Program-made: the position numbers and the translations under genes | The notes under the pieces: model-generated | Database searches by the model: none | The model's input: only the letters and a program-made list of their open reading frames with translations | Told to the model about the DNA's origin: nothing | Assembly (NCBI GenBank): GCA_949987565.1 | Contig: OX465119.1 | Span: 11,313,441 to 11,377,440 of the forward strand | Reading direction: 5' to 3' | From: Luidia sarsii | Lineage: Eukaryota > Echinodermata > Asteroidea > Paxillosida > Luidiidae | DNA length: 64,000 bases | In this document: positions 11,537-23,600 of the stretch, in pieces | Layout: the number at the start of each line of letters is the position of its first letter | Numbering within the stretch: the stretch's first letter is position 1

Positions 11537-12410
11537 TCCATGCCCAAGACCGAGACCTCAATGCCCAAGACTTAGACCTCTATGTCCAAGACCGAGACCT
11601 CTATGTCCAAGACCGAGACCCAAATGCCCAAGACCGAGACCTCAATACCCAGGACCGAGACCTCAGTGCCCAAGACCGAGACCTCAATGCCCAAGACCGA
11701 GACCTCAATGCCCAAGACCGAGAGCTCAGTGCCTTAGACCGAGACCTCAGTGCCCAAGACCGAGACCTCAGTGCCCAAGACTGAGACCTCAATGCCCAAG
11801 ACTGAGACCTCAATGCCCAAGACTGAGACCTCAATGCCCAAGACAGAGACCTCAGTGCCCAAGACCGAGACCTCAATGCCCAAGACTGAGACCTCAATGC
11901 CCAAGACAGAGACCTCAGTGCCTTAGACCGAGACCTCAATGCCCATGACCGAGACCTCAGTGCCTTAGACCGAGACCTCAATGCCCAAGACCGAGACCTC
12001 AGTGTCTTAGACCGAGACCTCAATACCCAGGACCGAGACCTCAGTGCCCAAGACCGAGACCTCAATGCCCAAGACCGAGACCTCAATGCCCAAGACCGAG
12101 ACCTCAGTGTCTTAGACCGAGACCTCAATACCCAGGACCGAGACCTCAGTGCCCAAGACCGAGACCTCAATGCCCAAGACCGAGACCTCAATGCCCAAGA
12201 CCGAGACCTCAGTGCCAAAGACCGAGACCTCAGTGCCCAACACCGAGACCTCAATGCCCAAGACCGAGACCTCAATACCCAAGACCGAGACCTCAATGCC
12301 CAAGACCGAGACCTCAGTGCCCAAGACCGAGACCTCAATACCCAAGACCGAGACCTCAGTGCCCAAGACCGAGACCTCAATGTCCAAGACCGAGACCTCA
12401 ATGGCCAAGA
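11537..12410 (+). repeat. 21-bp minisatellite upstream of copy 2 start codon
   Basis: About 41 units of ATGCCCAAGACCGAGACCTC(A) with variants (CAATACCCAG, GTGCCTTAG). It ends about 25 bp before the ATG of copy 2. Every unit carries an ATG or near-ATG in a stop-free frame reading MPKTETS, and that frame closes at the TAG immediately before the oxygenase ATG. Likely promoter, 5' intron or leader DNA. Confidence 0.95.
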
Positions 12411-12436
12411 CCTTTTTGCTCAATCCCCATTTTTAG

Positions 12437-15400
12437 ATGAATTCCGTGGACACAAAGGGTAGCGGCCCCAAGCTGAGTAGCAGAGCTGGCATCTTCAAGT
12501 CAATTTATCGCGTCCAGATAGAACCCAGACAGGCAACCGTGAAGGGTAAGTGCAACGTCCTCTTCCTTATCCTAATCCTCATTCGAATATTTTGTCCTTA
12601 TCCTCATCCCTTCCCTTTCCTCTTTCCCTCTTCCTCTCCCTCTCCCTCTCCCTCTCCCTCTCCCTCTCCCTCTCCCTCTCCCTCTCCCTCTCCCTCTCCC
12701 TCTCCCTCTCCCTCTCCCTCTCCCTCTCCCTCTCCCTCTCCCTCTCCCTCTCCCTCTTCTTTTTGTTCTTCTTCTTCTTCTTCTTCGTCTTCTTCTTCTT
12801 TTTCTTCTTCTTCTTCTTCTTCTTCTTCTTCTTCTTCTTCTTCTTCTTCTTCTTCTTCTTCTTCTTCTTCTTCATCTTCTTCTTCTTCTTCTTCTTCTTC
12901 GTCTTCTTCTTCGTCGTCTTCTTCTTCGTCGTCTTCTTCTTCGTCGTCTTCTTCTTCGTCGTCTTCTTCTTCCAATAATAATTCTTTCTAATTCCTTCTA
13001 TATCGTTCAGGTGAAATACCGCGTTGGGTGCACGGGTCTCTGCTCCGCAATGGGCCTGCTCTTTACGAGGTTGGCGAGTACAAACTTGACAGCCTGTTCG
13101 ACGGCTTCGCCCTTCTCCATCGCTTCATCATGAAGGATGGGACAGTGTCCTACCAGAGCAGGTACTGTTGAGTACATTGCGTTTGTCTAAAAAGCCCACT
13201 AAATGTCCACACCTAGTGTGAGGGAGTTATCGAGACGCTAGCTGTGACAGTTCTGGAGACGGATTATAGTGTTTACTTCCACAAAAGCCCTCAGCGAAGG
13301 TTATTTAACGGTTCGGGAATGGCGTTGCCTTTTCGACAAACCCAGTTTTCGTAATTTTCTTAAAGGCCCAATACAACATTGGTAAAGGTCAAAAGATTTC
13401 AACAGTTTTTGTGTTAAACCATAAAACATCCCAAGAAAGCAATCGTGCAAATGTTTTAGCTCAAATGGTGATCGGAGAAAGTAGAAAAGGGTAAAAAACA
13501 ACAGTCACGGTTTATGCACCATTCTGTAGTGTAAGAAATAGTTAATGACTTGAGAGTAATGAACTTTTTGTCGATGTTTGAGTGAAGATTTCTAGGGAAG
13601 CACAGCATCCCAGACCGTAAGAATTCAACATAAGGATTATATTATGGCCATCTACAAACTGTGTAAATTAGGAGGAAATCTGTGGATTTTTGCGATCTTC
13701 CCAATGTTGTATTGGGCCTTTAATCAAGAAGAAAAATAAGGCCACTTTGTCATCGTACATTGTAATGTATATGGATTTGTTTGATCCCGGTAATTACAGA
13801 TACTTGGATAGCGACGCCTACGAGCTTTCTATGGCGGAGCAGCGGTTGGTCGTACCAGCCTTCGGTACAGCTGCCCAACTGGACCCGTGCAAGAGCTACT
13901 TCCGCCAAGTCTTCTCCTACCTCATGCACCCCATTCCCGAATCCACCGACAACTGCAACGTCAGCTGGCTCCGGTTGGGACAGGACCACTACTACACCAT
14001 GACCGAGACCAACTACATCCACCGCGTGGACCCCAGGACGCTGAAGACGCTCGGGAAGGTGAGGGCGCTGTTTTCCTTTACTCACCTCGCTTCTCAGGCC
14101 TCAGACTATCATGCGCCTGTATGCGAATATGGTTATGTAGGCCTACGTTGAATTTTGCATGATGTTTACATCGCCACACAGCGCAAGGTGGCGCCCTACA
14201 TATTTTTTCCAAAGTGGCGTTTCTGTGAACTTCGTCTGTAGGGTATATCATGTGCCTGGGTAATCGCAGTTCGTAAGTAGGATTTCACGAGGTCACGGGA
14301 ACGCAGCACGTGATACTCTCCCTCTCCTCCAATTTATCGTGACGAGTGTTTTAAAGGGCGCCCTCTTCGCCTTTTCTCCACCTAAACAGATCGACATCTC
14401 CAAGTGTTTGGCCGTGAACACCGCCACTGCTCATCCGCACGTGAGCAAGGGCGTGGTCTACAACATGGGCACGTCCATGGGTTCACGACCCGTGTACCAC
14501 ATCATCAAGATCCCCGTGCCGGGAGGTGAGTGTGTCCTTAGCAACGGCCCCCAACATGGCCGGCCCTGGAACTATGACCCTTTTCAAAAACCCGGCTTAG
14601 GCTTCGGCTCCAGCTTCATCTCTGTTGTCCAAAAGCTGAAATCACAGGTTGGAGTCTTTGTTGAAGTTGAAGCTTTTGGATTCGTATTTTTTTTTTTCAA
14701 AACGCCGTGTAACATTGAGAAAACGAAGCCAAAGGTCTCCCGTTTTCATGCCTTGTACTTTAAAATGGATGAAAGAACTAGAGACAAAGCCGGAGCCTGA
14801 GCCTACGCCGTTTCTTTGGGGAGAGCCCTGTCTAATTGGCTGCGTTCGTTAAAGCTTCCCCGGGTCAACCCCGGTCAGCCCCGGTTGGTTCTGCCGACCT
14901 TATGCCTCAGCTACGCTACCCACCGTTTTCTAAATGCAAAGGAGTGAATAATTCCCTCTCCCAAGCCTGAACCTGAGCCAGGCACTTAGCCGAAGTCCGA
15001 GCCGCTGTTTTTAAACTGAATGTTTTGAGACACTGTGTATTTTTATTCATATTCACCGCAATCACGTAGACGGCAATGCGACGACCGTGGGCACCATCGA
15101 TGGGAAGGGCACCAGCAATGGGAAGGCCACCAGCAATGGGAAGGCCACCATCAATGGGAAGGCCACCATCAATGGGAAGGCCACCAGCAATGGGAAGGCC
15201 ACCAGCAATGGGAAGGCCACCAGCAATGGGAAGGCCACCAACAATGGGAAGGCCACCATCAATGGGAAGGGCACCAGTAATGGGAAGGGCACCAGCAATG
15301 GGAAGGCCACCAGCAATGGGAAGGCCACCATCAATGGGAAGGGCACCATCAATGGGAAGGCCACCAGCAATGGGAAGGCCACCAGCAATGGGAAGGCCAC

Positions 15401-18400
15401 CAGCAATGGGAAGGCCACCAGCGAGGAGAAGGGCACCAGCGATGGGAAGGACACCAGCGAGGAGACCGATCCGTTGGAGAGGGCAAGCGTCCTGTGCAGC
15501 ATCCCCTCCTCGACCTATAGCCCCGCCTACTTCCACAGCTTCGGCATCACCGAGAACTACATCGTGTTCCTGGAGCAGCCGCTGGTAGTCAACATCCTCA
15601 AGTTTTTAACCTCCAAGGTGCGCGGTGTCGCACCCGCCTCATCTCTGGAGTATCACCCCGACAGAATGTAAGCTACACTTCCATTATCCTCACCACAGCC
15701 ATTCCACTCTGGGACAACCTTTCCAAGAACAACTCATAGCGCCCTCATGATCTTGATGCCTCACTGATAAACAACCGGTACTGCTGACAAGTGTGTAGTT
15801 CATTGACCCCGATTAGTTATTTGACGCTGTGTAATGACATAATGTATAGCGCCCTCATTCGATTCTGCGGGTACACTTAGGCCTTTTCGAAATGAAGGCT
15901 TAGGCTCGGAAATGAGAGATAAGGTCCAATCTACAATTTGGAGTGTAGCTACAAGACCTGATAAATGTTTGGGTCTGAACTGCCTCGCATTTAAATTGAG
16001 AGGATTTATACAGTGATCTATGGCAACTTGAATTTATGTTCTGGGCCCATAAGTAAAACTGATATATAGCGCCATCTTGGGTCTTAATATGTTCACTGGT
16101 TAACTGCCCCCGGTGATCCGTCACGATGGTCAGGTGCCGCTTCCACCTCGTCAATCTGCACACGGGCGAGGTGCTGAGCACCAGGTACCATACCGAGGCC
16201 TTCTTCAGCTTCCACTTCATCAACTGCTACGAGGAAGACGGTCACGTGGTGGTGGATCTCTGTCGCTATGTCAACGGAGACATCTCAAGCATGATGACCC
16301 TAAAAAACGCCAGGGAAAGGGACGGCCTGGAGATGGACGCGTTGCGTCCCTCCAGATTCGTGCTCCCTCTCCTGCAGAACGTAATGAATAATCTCTTTTT
16401 TAAGCGGTTTTGGGTATGAGAGTGACACGGCTTACCCTTTTGTTGCTCCGGGTGAGGCTGAAGGGGTGCGGTCGGTTCTGAGGTCGGTTGCTTCTTCCGT
16501 CCCCTGTCTGGTTCGGAATGTTCCGTCCCTAATTAAATGCAATTGATTCTATGTACAATCCAGTAGTAAATTTGCCTTGGTTTTCTACGAGGACAGTTGC
16601 CGTATAGGAGTGTAAACTGCCAAATCGGTTTCTGTCCTCACTTCTGACCACTATTTTCAAAAGGAAGGAGCCAGTCCAGGAAGAGTTGTTGCTTCCTTGA
16701 AGGGTGTGAGCAGACTGGGGTTTTTTTGGGGGGGGTTAAGAAAAGCCAGTGGGCTTTTTCTCTGTGGTGGAGTTGTGAAGCTAAGGTCATTGTGCCCTAC
16801 TTATCCTCACAAAGTAAAGGGTTACTTATAAACTAAGTCTCCTCTCCCTCGCCAGGGTGGAGTTTAACTATTCACACCTCTGGACAACATCTGGATCAGC
16901 TGGCCAAGGAATTCTAAACTGTTCACTACACTTTAATACCAAGAAGGTTTGCTGTAGCACCACGTTCAAGATCTCTTCAAGAAGGAGGTATGGTTCTGAA
17001 AACAACCCGAGTGGTAATTCGGGTGTTACCACTCAGGTTCTTTTCAGAACCATAGGTATGGTTCTGATGTATGGTTCTGAAAAGGGCCCGAGTGGTAACT
17101 CAGGAGTTACCACTCGGGTCCTTTTCAGAACCATACCCCTTGCTTGAATGGTTTTTGCATATGGTGTCTCCGCAAACCTTCTTGTGTTGTGTCCTTCCAC
17201 TATGCATAGTCTTAAGTCTTATTTCAATTATGAAAATAATCAATATGTAAAGATATCTATACCTTATGAACAGCGTAAGGTGAAGGGTGGAGCATAGATT
17301 CTGTACCCTCACCTGCGAATCTCAAAACCAAGCAGACAAATAATAAATGACAACTTGTAGAACAAGGACAACAACAAAGGGACAGGCAGAACATGACAGG
17401 CGGGACCAAGTATAATTATTCATCATTCATTCTAACAGTTAAGCAATTGGGGTTTTTCAATGTTTTGGTAAATATCGAAGTTGGTGATGATCTGATTGTG
17501 ACACTGAGCCTGTTCCAGAGGTCAATTCCCCGGTGAACAAGGCCACGTTTTAAAACGTTCGTTCTGCTTGAAAAATACGAGTTCCTTTGGCAACATTTCC
17601 AGTGTTATGTGAATAATAATTGTCCGAGGTGAAAGTTAAACAAATAACATGGGAGTAATTAAACATGAATTTACTTAAATTCAGGTAGTATAAGTCATTA
17701 ACTCGCAAAACCTTAATATAAACGAACATCAGTGCATCATGATTGGTTTATAAATTTCATTCTTTATCTCGCTTTAATCATAATATTCTGTATTGATGTC
17801 TTAAGCTTCAAAATTAATACCAGTAGTAAACCTGCTACAAGGCATTGCTACCAATCACAACCTCAAAACCTACACCTGTTCTGGTTAACTCAAGAACCTC
17901 TGCTGGTAATTCTTTACTCTTCTCTGGTGCCTGGTTCCAGAAAGAGGAGAAGGAGGGCGAGGAGCTGGTGACCCTCGCTGGTAGCCGCGCGTCAGCGAAA
18001 CTGATCGAGCATGACACCGTCCACTGCTCTTACGAGAACTTGAGTGACATCGGTGAGTGACGTGGGTTCGTATAATGTGTGAATATCCTCTTAGCAAGAT
18101 ATCGTGATGTTGAGATACTTGGTAGAATGTTAACGCCGATAATGCATTGTCCATGTGCATTTATGTACGAGTGTATTAAGGTCTACTTTGCACTCATTTC
18201 GACATTGGTTCGATAAAGGTCCATATAATCATCTAAATGTCCGCTTTGGGCCACCGTAGCATCTGCAACAGAGCCTCCTGTCGTATAATTCATTTCATGT
18301 ACAACTATGGCAAGGATTTAAAGGCCCAATACAACATTGGGAAGATCAAAAAGCATCGATGTCCACAGATTCCCTTCTAATTTACAGTTTGTAGATGGTC

Positions 18401-20688
18401 ATGATACAATCCTTATGTTGAAATCTTACGGTCTGGGATGCTGTACTTCTCGAGAAATCTCCATTCAAACATTGACAAAAAGTTTATTTCTCGCAAATAA
18501 TTATTACCATTACCATTTGAGGTAAAACCTTCGCAAGATTTCTTTTTTGTAATGTTTATTGGCTTAAAATACAAACTGTGGAAATCTTTTGACCTTTACC
18601 AATATTGTATAATGGTCTTTAAACAAAGCCATAGATAGACAACATAAGTCGAATGGGCAACTCGTTTTGAGTGACTTGGTTTTTGACAGACGAATTGCCG
18701 TTAATTGATCTCAATAATGAGCGTCCATGGTATCCATTTCAAACCTCTGGTGTGGTCTGTTTCTCTTGGCTAACGCATTGCAAACTCTTGAGGGCGCACT
18801 ATTGTGAATCGCCCGTATTGGCCAACGCATTGCAAACTCTTGAGGGCGCACTATTCTGAATCGCCCGTATTGGCCAACGCATTGCAAACTCTTGAGGGCG
18901 CACTATTGTGAACCGCCCGTCTGGTTTGATCTGTTTCTCAGCCATGGAGCTCCCGAGAATCAACTACGAAGGCTACAGTGGCCGGCCCTACCGCTATTTC
19001 TACTCCATCAAGGCTGACCAACGCCAGGTAATCATGTCCTCCTCGAGATATTTTTTTCTCCCTGGCCAATTGCAAGTTGATAACAAAGCCAAAAACCTTA
19101 CCGATCTGAGAAATCGGCAGGCAGAACTTCACATCATGTTCAACTGGCAACATTATACAAATCTGATGTACACAAATGTTGCAAACTGCTTACTGACTAA
19201 AATTACCAAAATTCAAATCTAGAAATTTAGTGGGCATGACGTTTCGATCCTAGCTGGCCCTTTCTCAAAGGCAGAGTGACAAGGACAAAACAGATACGTG
19301 TACACGAAGGAAGGGGGAAGAGTGTGAATATGACTTCGTGTTACTGCTATGTCCTTGTCACTCTGCCTTTGAGAAAGGTCCTGCTTCAATCGAAACGTCA
19401 GGCCCACTATTTGTTTAGATTATACAAATCTATGAAAAACGGGATGCATTTCGAGAACCAGTTGGTTGGCTGCGCCGTAGACGTGAATACATTATTATTT
19501 TAACAGTTTTGAAAGTTACAAACTGGGTTTTTCATTTCAAGCAAATGAATGAAAAATGCTGCTTTTGTATAATATTATGGTAATTTGTTTGTCTTATCTT
19601 CTCAAACCTGGAAGCTTTTCAAGGTGGATTGCCGGAAGAAGTTTGTGGCCGCGGAATGGGGGTGTGAGGACGGGGACTATTACCCTTCAGAGCCCGTCTT
19701 CATCCCTGATCCTGACGGACAAGACGAAGACGACGGTACGAAACCACACACTCATTTTCCCATACGAGGTTCCCACAATGATAATTATAATTAGTGTAGG
19801 CCCTTTACGGATCTGGCTCGGGCTCAGGTTTCGTCTCCGCCAAATTTAAAGATTTGTTGGCTCGATAAGTACGGTACAGAGTATTCACCAACAAACTGGG
19901 GCCAAACGCTTGTTTCTAGATGCCTGTGAAGTTATAACGGGTAAGAGAAATATGACCGAATCCTAAGCCTGAGCCTAAGCCTTCATTTCGCTTAAGACCA
20001 TACCCCGAACAATTCAGCACTCAAAAATGTTTGGCACAATCGCTTGGCTGAAACTGTGTCTTGTTTTACACAATTGGTGAGTGAATTTGACTCAAACAAG
20101 GCAGTAGCTAGATTTGTTATTAACCGATACTATTATTTAGGCAAATGTTTTGTCAAATATTTCCCGATTATTTTTTCACTCTCACTGAAATCTCGCCGGA
20201 ACAAGAGTCATGTTTTCGTCTACCATTATATTATTTGCCTTTCCATCTCATGTGGTACCACGATTGTGCACAGATTATCAACGGACTTATTCGGTGGATT
20301 CTTTCACCTTTTCACTTCGATTGTTTGTCGGTGCGATTGTTGTGGTTCTTCCCCTGGCTGTGACTACTACAAACCTTCAGGCTATTGTCCCCTGGTCGTG
20401 AAATCTTATTTCTATCAAAAATAGGTGTGGCTCCTTCAAATTCTTTCATAGGATAAAAAACCTGCTTTGAACGTTGCGTAACTTGTTTGGGGATTCTATC
20501 TCTCCCGTTCTGTCTTGCTGGCGATAGGCGTGGTTCTATCCCTGGTGGTCACCTCCCACGGCCCCGCCAAGAACCCCTTCCTCCTGGTCCTAGACGCGCG
20601 CACCTTCACGGAGATCGCCCGGGCACAGGTAGAAGTCGAGATGCCGTTCGCCTTCCACGGGCTCTTCGCTCACGGCCTGGTGGAGTGA
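12437..20688 (+). CDS. Carotenoid cleavage oxygenase, BCO1-like, copy 2 (complete, 659 aa)
   Basis: Complete member of the BCO1/RPE65 iron oxygenase family. Ten coding exons: 12437-12545, 13011-13161, 13800-14058, 14390-14525, 15070-15667, 16134-16380, 17941-18052, 18942-19027, 19615-19735, 20528-20688. All introns are GT-AG. Intron phases in order are 1,2,0,1,2,0,1,0,1, and the sum is 1,980 nt. Family landmarks are [14 protein letters not shown] and LFDGFALLH (exon 2), LDPCK and TETNY (exon 3), and four iron-binding histidines near residues 188, 374, 445 and 650. Exon 5 starts with 21 units of a 6-residue repeat (residues about 226-351) between two core segments, making this copy 73 aa longer than copy 3. 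Start: the only in-frame Met before the family core. The preceding bases TTTTTAG could be a 3' splice site, so a non-coding first exon may exist. Enzymatic specificity is not determined by sequence. Confidence 0.93.
12590..12975 (+). repeat. Polypyrimidine microsatellite in intron 1, copy 2
   Basis: (CCCTCT)n followed by (TTC)n with TCG interruptions, close to 400 bp of almost pure pyrimidine on the coding strand, ending about 35 bp before the exon 2 splice acceptor. Long mirror-symmetric stretches could form triplex DNA. Confidence 0.95.
13360..13723 (-). mobile_element. TTAA-bounded MITE-like element, intron 2 copy 2
   Basis: Terminal inverted repeats begin TTAAAGGCCCAATACAACAT on the left and mirror this on the right (ATTGGGCCTTTAA). 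Reverse-complemented, the body matches the intron 7 element over most of its length, so one gene carries two members of the family in opposite orientations. Confidence 0.7.
14585..14808. mobile_element. MITE-like element, intron 4 copy 2 (right part altered)
   Basis: The left part matches copies 1 and 3. From about 14773 the sequence changes (GATGAAAGAACTAGAGAC versus GATGATCAAAATGGAGAC) and the rest of intron 4 is different from the other copies. The solo element at 53.4 kb has the same GATGAAAGAAA wording, so copy 2 may hold the older form. Confidence 0.6.
15090..15467 (+). repeat. 18-bp coding minisatellite in exon 5, copy 2 (21 units)
   Basis: Twenty-one in-frame 18-bp units, mostly ATSNGK and ATINGK. 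The leading residues before the array (D-G-N-A-T-T-V) differ from those in copies 1 and 3 (E-G-S-D-A-E). The frame is preserved from the 3' splice site at 15069/15070 to the conserved core. Confidence 0.95.
16987..17136. repeat. Paired foldbacks in intron 6, copy 2
   Basis: Same double hairpin as in copy 1, with a few substitutions. It was inherited through the segmental duplication. Confidence 0.8.
18318..18622 (+). mobile_element. TTAA-bounded MITE-like element, intron 7 copy 2
   Basis: Equivalent of the copy 1 intron 7 element at the same site, duplicated with the gene. Confidence 0.65.
18766..18920 (+). repeat. 52-bp tandem repeat before exon 8, copy 2 (3 units)
   Basis: Same repeat as copy 1 with one more unit. 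The middle unit has CTATTCTGAA in place of CTATTGTGAA. This is a useful marker for the history of the copies, because copies 2 and 3 share the three-unit form. Confidence 0.85.
19229..19408. mobile_element. Foldback element (GACGTTTCGA family), intron 8 copy 2
   Basis: Same inverted-arm element as in copy 1, carried by the duplication. Confidence 0.8.
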
Positions 20689-23600
20689 CTGTCACAATCT
20701 TCCCAAGGAACGGGGAATGCATGAAGCTTTGATACCCGCAAATCCTTTCCTCCTTCTCTCCATATTTGGCCGTTTATCTCTTACTGGTCTTTCCATATCT
20801 ATACCGATGTTTGTCCTTGTCAGTCTGACCTTGTCTGTACTGGCATTTTCAAGAATTGTTTTTGGGTCATTGAATTCAGTAAAGTCTTTTGTATAACTTT
20901 GAGCTATAAGCTGGAATTAATTTCTTATTGGAAAAACTGGTGTGGCAACTAATAACAGTCTAAAACTTTTTAATAAATAAATAAATATATGAATATGAAA
21001 ACTTTACGGATTTTGTATTAATTGGTGAAGGTAATTTTCCAAAAGGAATTTATGAAAAAATGTATTGTTTAAAAAACAAATTAAATATATAAACCTTATA
21101 ATTTGTACAGTAATTAGTAAAATGTTTCCAAAATATTTTGTATTTTTAGAGTTATTAAAACTAAAACTATTGAGTTATCTAAAACTACTGTTTTCATTTC
21201 ATAATGAGGTTGAATTAAATTATAATATTTCAACAGTAATAATAATTATTATAATAATTTATTCCACTTATATTGCGTTCGCTCCAGGACCAGCCTGATC
21301 GAAAGCGCATTAGAACAAATGAATTCCACAAAACCTAATAAAAATAATAGTATACATAAAAGCAAGAGCAGTATTAAAAAGCCTTAGAGAACATATTACA
21401 TATAAATATAATGCATACTACTCAGAAAAAAATCAAGATATAAAATGAACCTAGCACAAAAATAAGTAATTACAGCAGTTAAAACCGAATAACAAGTTAA
21501 TACAGGAAATTAGGTATATACAATTAGGATGAAATTAAAACAAATTAGCTAAATTTGTCCGAAGACTAGAAAAGGGGTCCTTTGACTGTTCAGAGAGCCA
21601 GCTTGAATTTCTTTGGTTTTTTGTCGCCGCAAATTTGCGATGACAACATCACAGTTTCCTGTACTCCACGTCCTGTTCGATCTCTTGTCAGACTGAAAGT
21701 GAAGAAGTCTACGAGGCTTTAAGGAGAATTTGAGGCTTTAAGGAGAATTTGAGGCTTTCAGGAGAATTTACCGCCTGAACCTCACAGTGGAGCATTGGAC
21801 GACAGAGCACGGAATTGAGTTCAATTTAACTTCTCCCTAGTACACCGTACTCAAGACCAGTGAGTAATCACAGGCTAAACTAGTAATTTCGGATCTATTT
21901 CGTCCGTAGCGCACCACAAGAAAATACGGACCTTGGTCAGTCGTGCTATAGAGCGGGTCAAGCACAGTGGCCCTTGTTTAGACGGATAAGGGCAGTTTCC
22001 TGCGAAATTTCCGTTGAAATGACCGACACCTTTCATTCAAATTCCATTTTTTTTATGACAAAGCATTGGCTACTCTCAAGCTGCAATTCTGTTTCTCGAC
22101 AAACAATTTGTTTTTGATTTAGTTGCTATACCGACCGTACCTCTATCAGGTAGCTGTCCCTTTCATTGCCGTAAGATTCCTTTGTAGGAATCCGTTCTCG
22201 GCTTCTGAGAAAGACCACAATCACGATTATCCGAATACGATAACACTCCAAGGGCCAAAACTCGGCGCTGCCCTGCTGTATTGTCGCGAGACTGGACTGG
22301 GAGACATTGTTGGTGACCTTCGCACATACAATAGCTGCATTAGCCGTGTTGTACATCTGGCATAGTGTAGCTCAATCGACCCCCCCCCCGGTGAATGTTA
22401 AACATACCCTCACATACGCATCGAACCGGCCAGGGACCGACATAGGCACATTCAAGAAGGGAGATCACACACGTACAGTGCAGACGAGGCGAAGTGACAC
22501 ACACTCTAGGCCTACATCCGGCGGGTTGTACACCGCTCCCTCACAGTCGTCCTGCGTGCTATCCGCCAGCGAAAACTCGCCCTCCTCCTCGTCTTGTCGT
22601 CGCCGACCGACGGAAGCGATTCGACCGTCCGTGGTCTTCCCCAGACGGAGACGACCGAGAGAAACCGAAGGTAATAAGTGTTTTTGAACAGTCGCAAGTC
22701 AGACCCCCCTGACTGGAACATTGAATGCCAGGAAGATGAAATAATGTAGACGCACAAACAGTGAATAAAAACGGTCCCAAACAAGATCCTTTAGAGACTC
22801 CACAGTTAAAGTCCAAACGTTTTGGACATTATAGTTCCTTGAATGAACACGCCTTGGCTTCTACCTGGCAAAAATAAGATTTCAGATAATCCAAGGTTTT
22901 GCCAGAGACACCAGATCTTAACTGAGGCGTTTCAGCAAAATACTATCTTCGTCTCCTGAAGACGAACATGCAGAGTACACTATGTTGCTAAAGACCCATG
23001 GATTCTAGGAGTAAAATTCAACAACTAGCGAATCATCAACTTTCATGTTAAAATTTCCAGTTATTATAAGAGTGGCTCAGGTAATAGAGCTATTGATTCC
23101 ATCATAAGTGGCAATCGGTTTACAGTGCAAGGTTGATTTAAGGTGGTCTGTAAATAACAAACAATCGTAGTTTATTGGAATTATTCCCGACAGACCATTC
23201 TGAAAACTCAAAAGAGTCTACTTCGCCCACAGCAATTTTCTTTGCATGTGACCATCTCTTTTCAGAGCCATACTCCTTCCCTTAAAGGGATAACAACATT
23301 GGTCGAGTTCAAAGAATAGCATCCATACGTTGTCTGATCCAACATATGCATGAAATAGCACACCTGTGAAAAAAGTCAGCTCAATCCGCCAACCGAGTCT
23401 TGAGAGAATAGTGAAAGCCGCCTCATGTATTGTCGTAGATTTTCAAGTTTTGGGGATTTCGTGTTTAGTGATTTCCAAATACTCATTTTTCTACAAGCAG
23501 AAATTCGGTTTTTACTTCTGAGACTGATCGTGGTGCAAAATGTGGGCAACTTGAGGCTTCAATTTTCTCCAGTAATAGGCTATACAAATAATGTTGCAAA

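Larger units (their letters stand above)
1..14395 (+). repeat. Tandem segmental duplication, unit 1
   Basis: Base 1 corresponds to base 14396 and the two stretches can be followed side by side through gene, spacer and the start of the next gene. Unit 1 holds exons 4-10 of copy 1, the spacer, and exons 1-3 of copy 2. Differences from unit 2 are concentrated in tandem arrays (21-bp array, pyrimidine tract, exon 5 repeat, 52-bp repeat) and in intron 4. Confidence 0.95.

Noticed and set aside
14916..15588. Alternative frames of the exon 5 repeat (LPIAGG, MGRPPA, FPLLVA)
   Set aside because: Only the ATSNGK frame joins the conserved oxygenase segments at both ends with correct splice phase.
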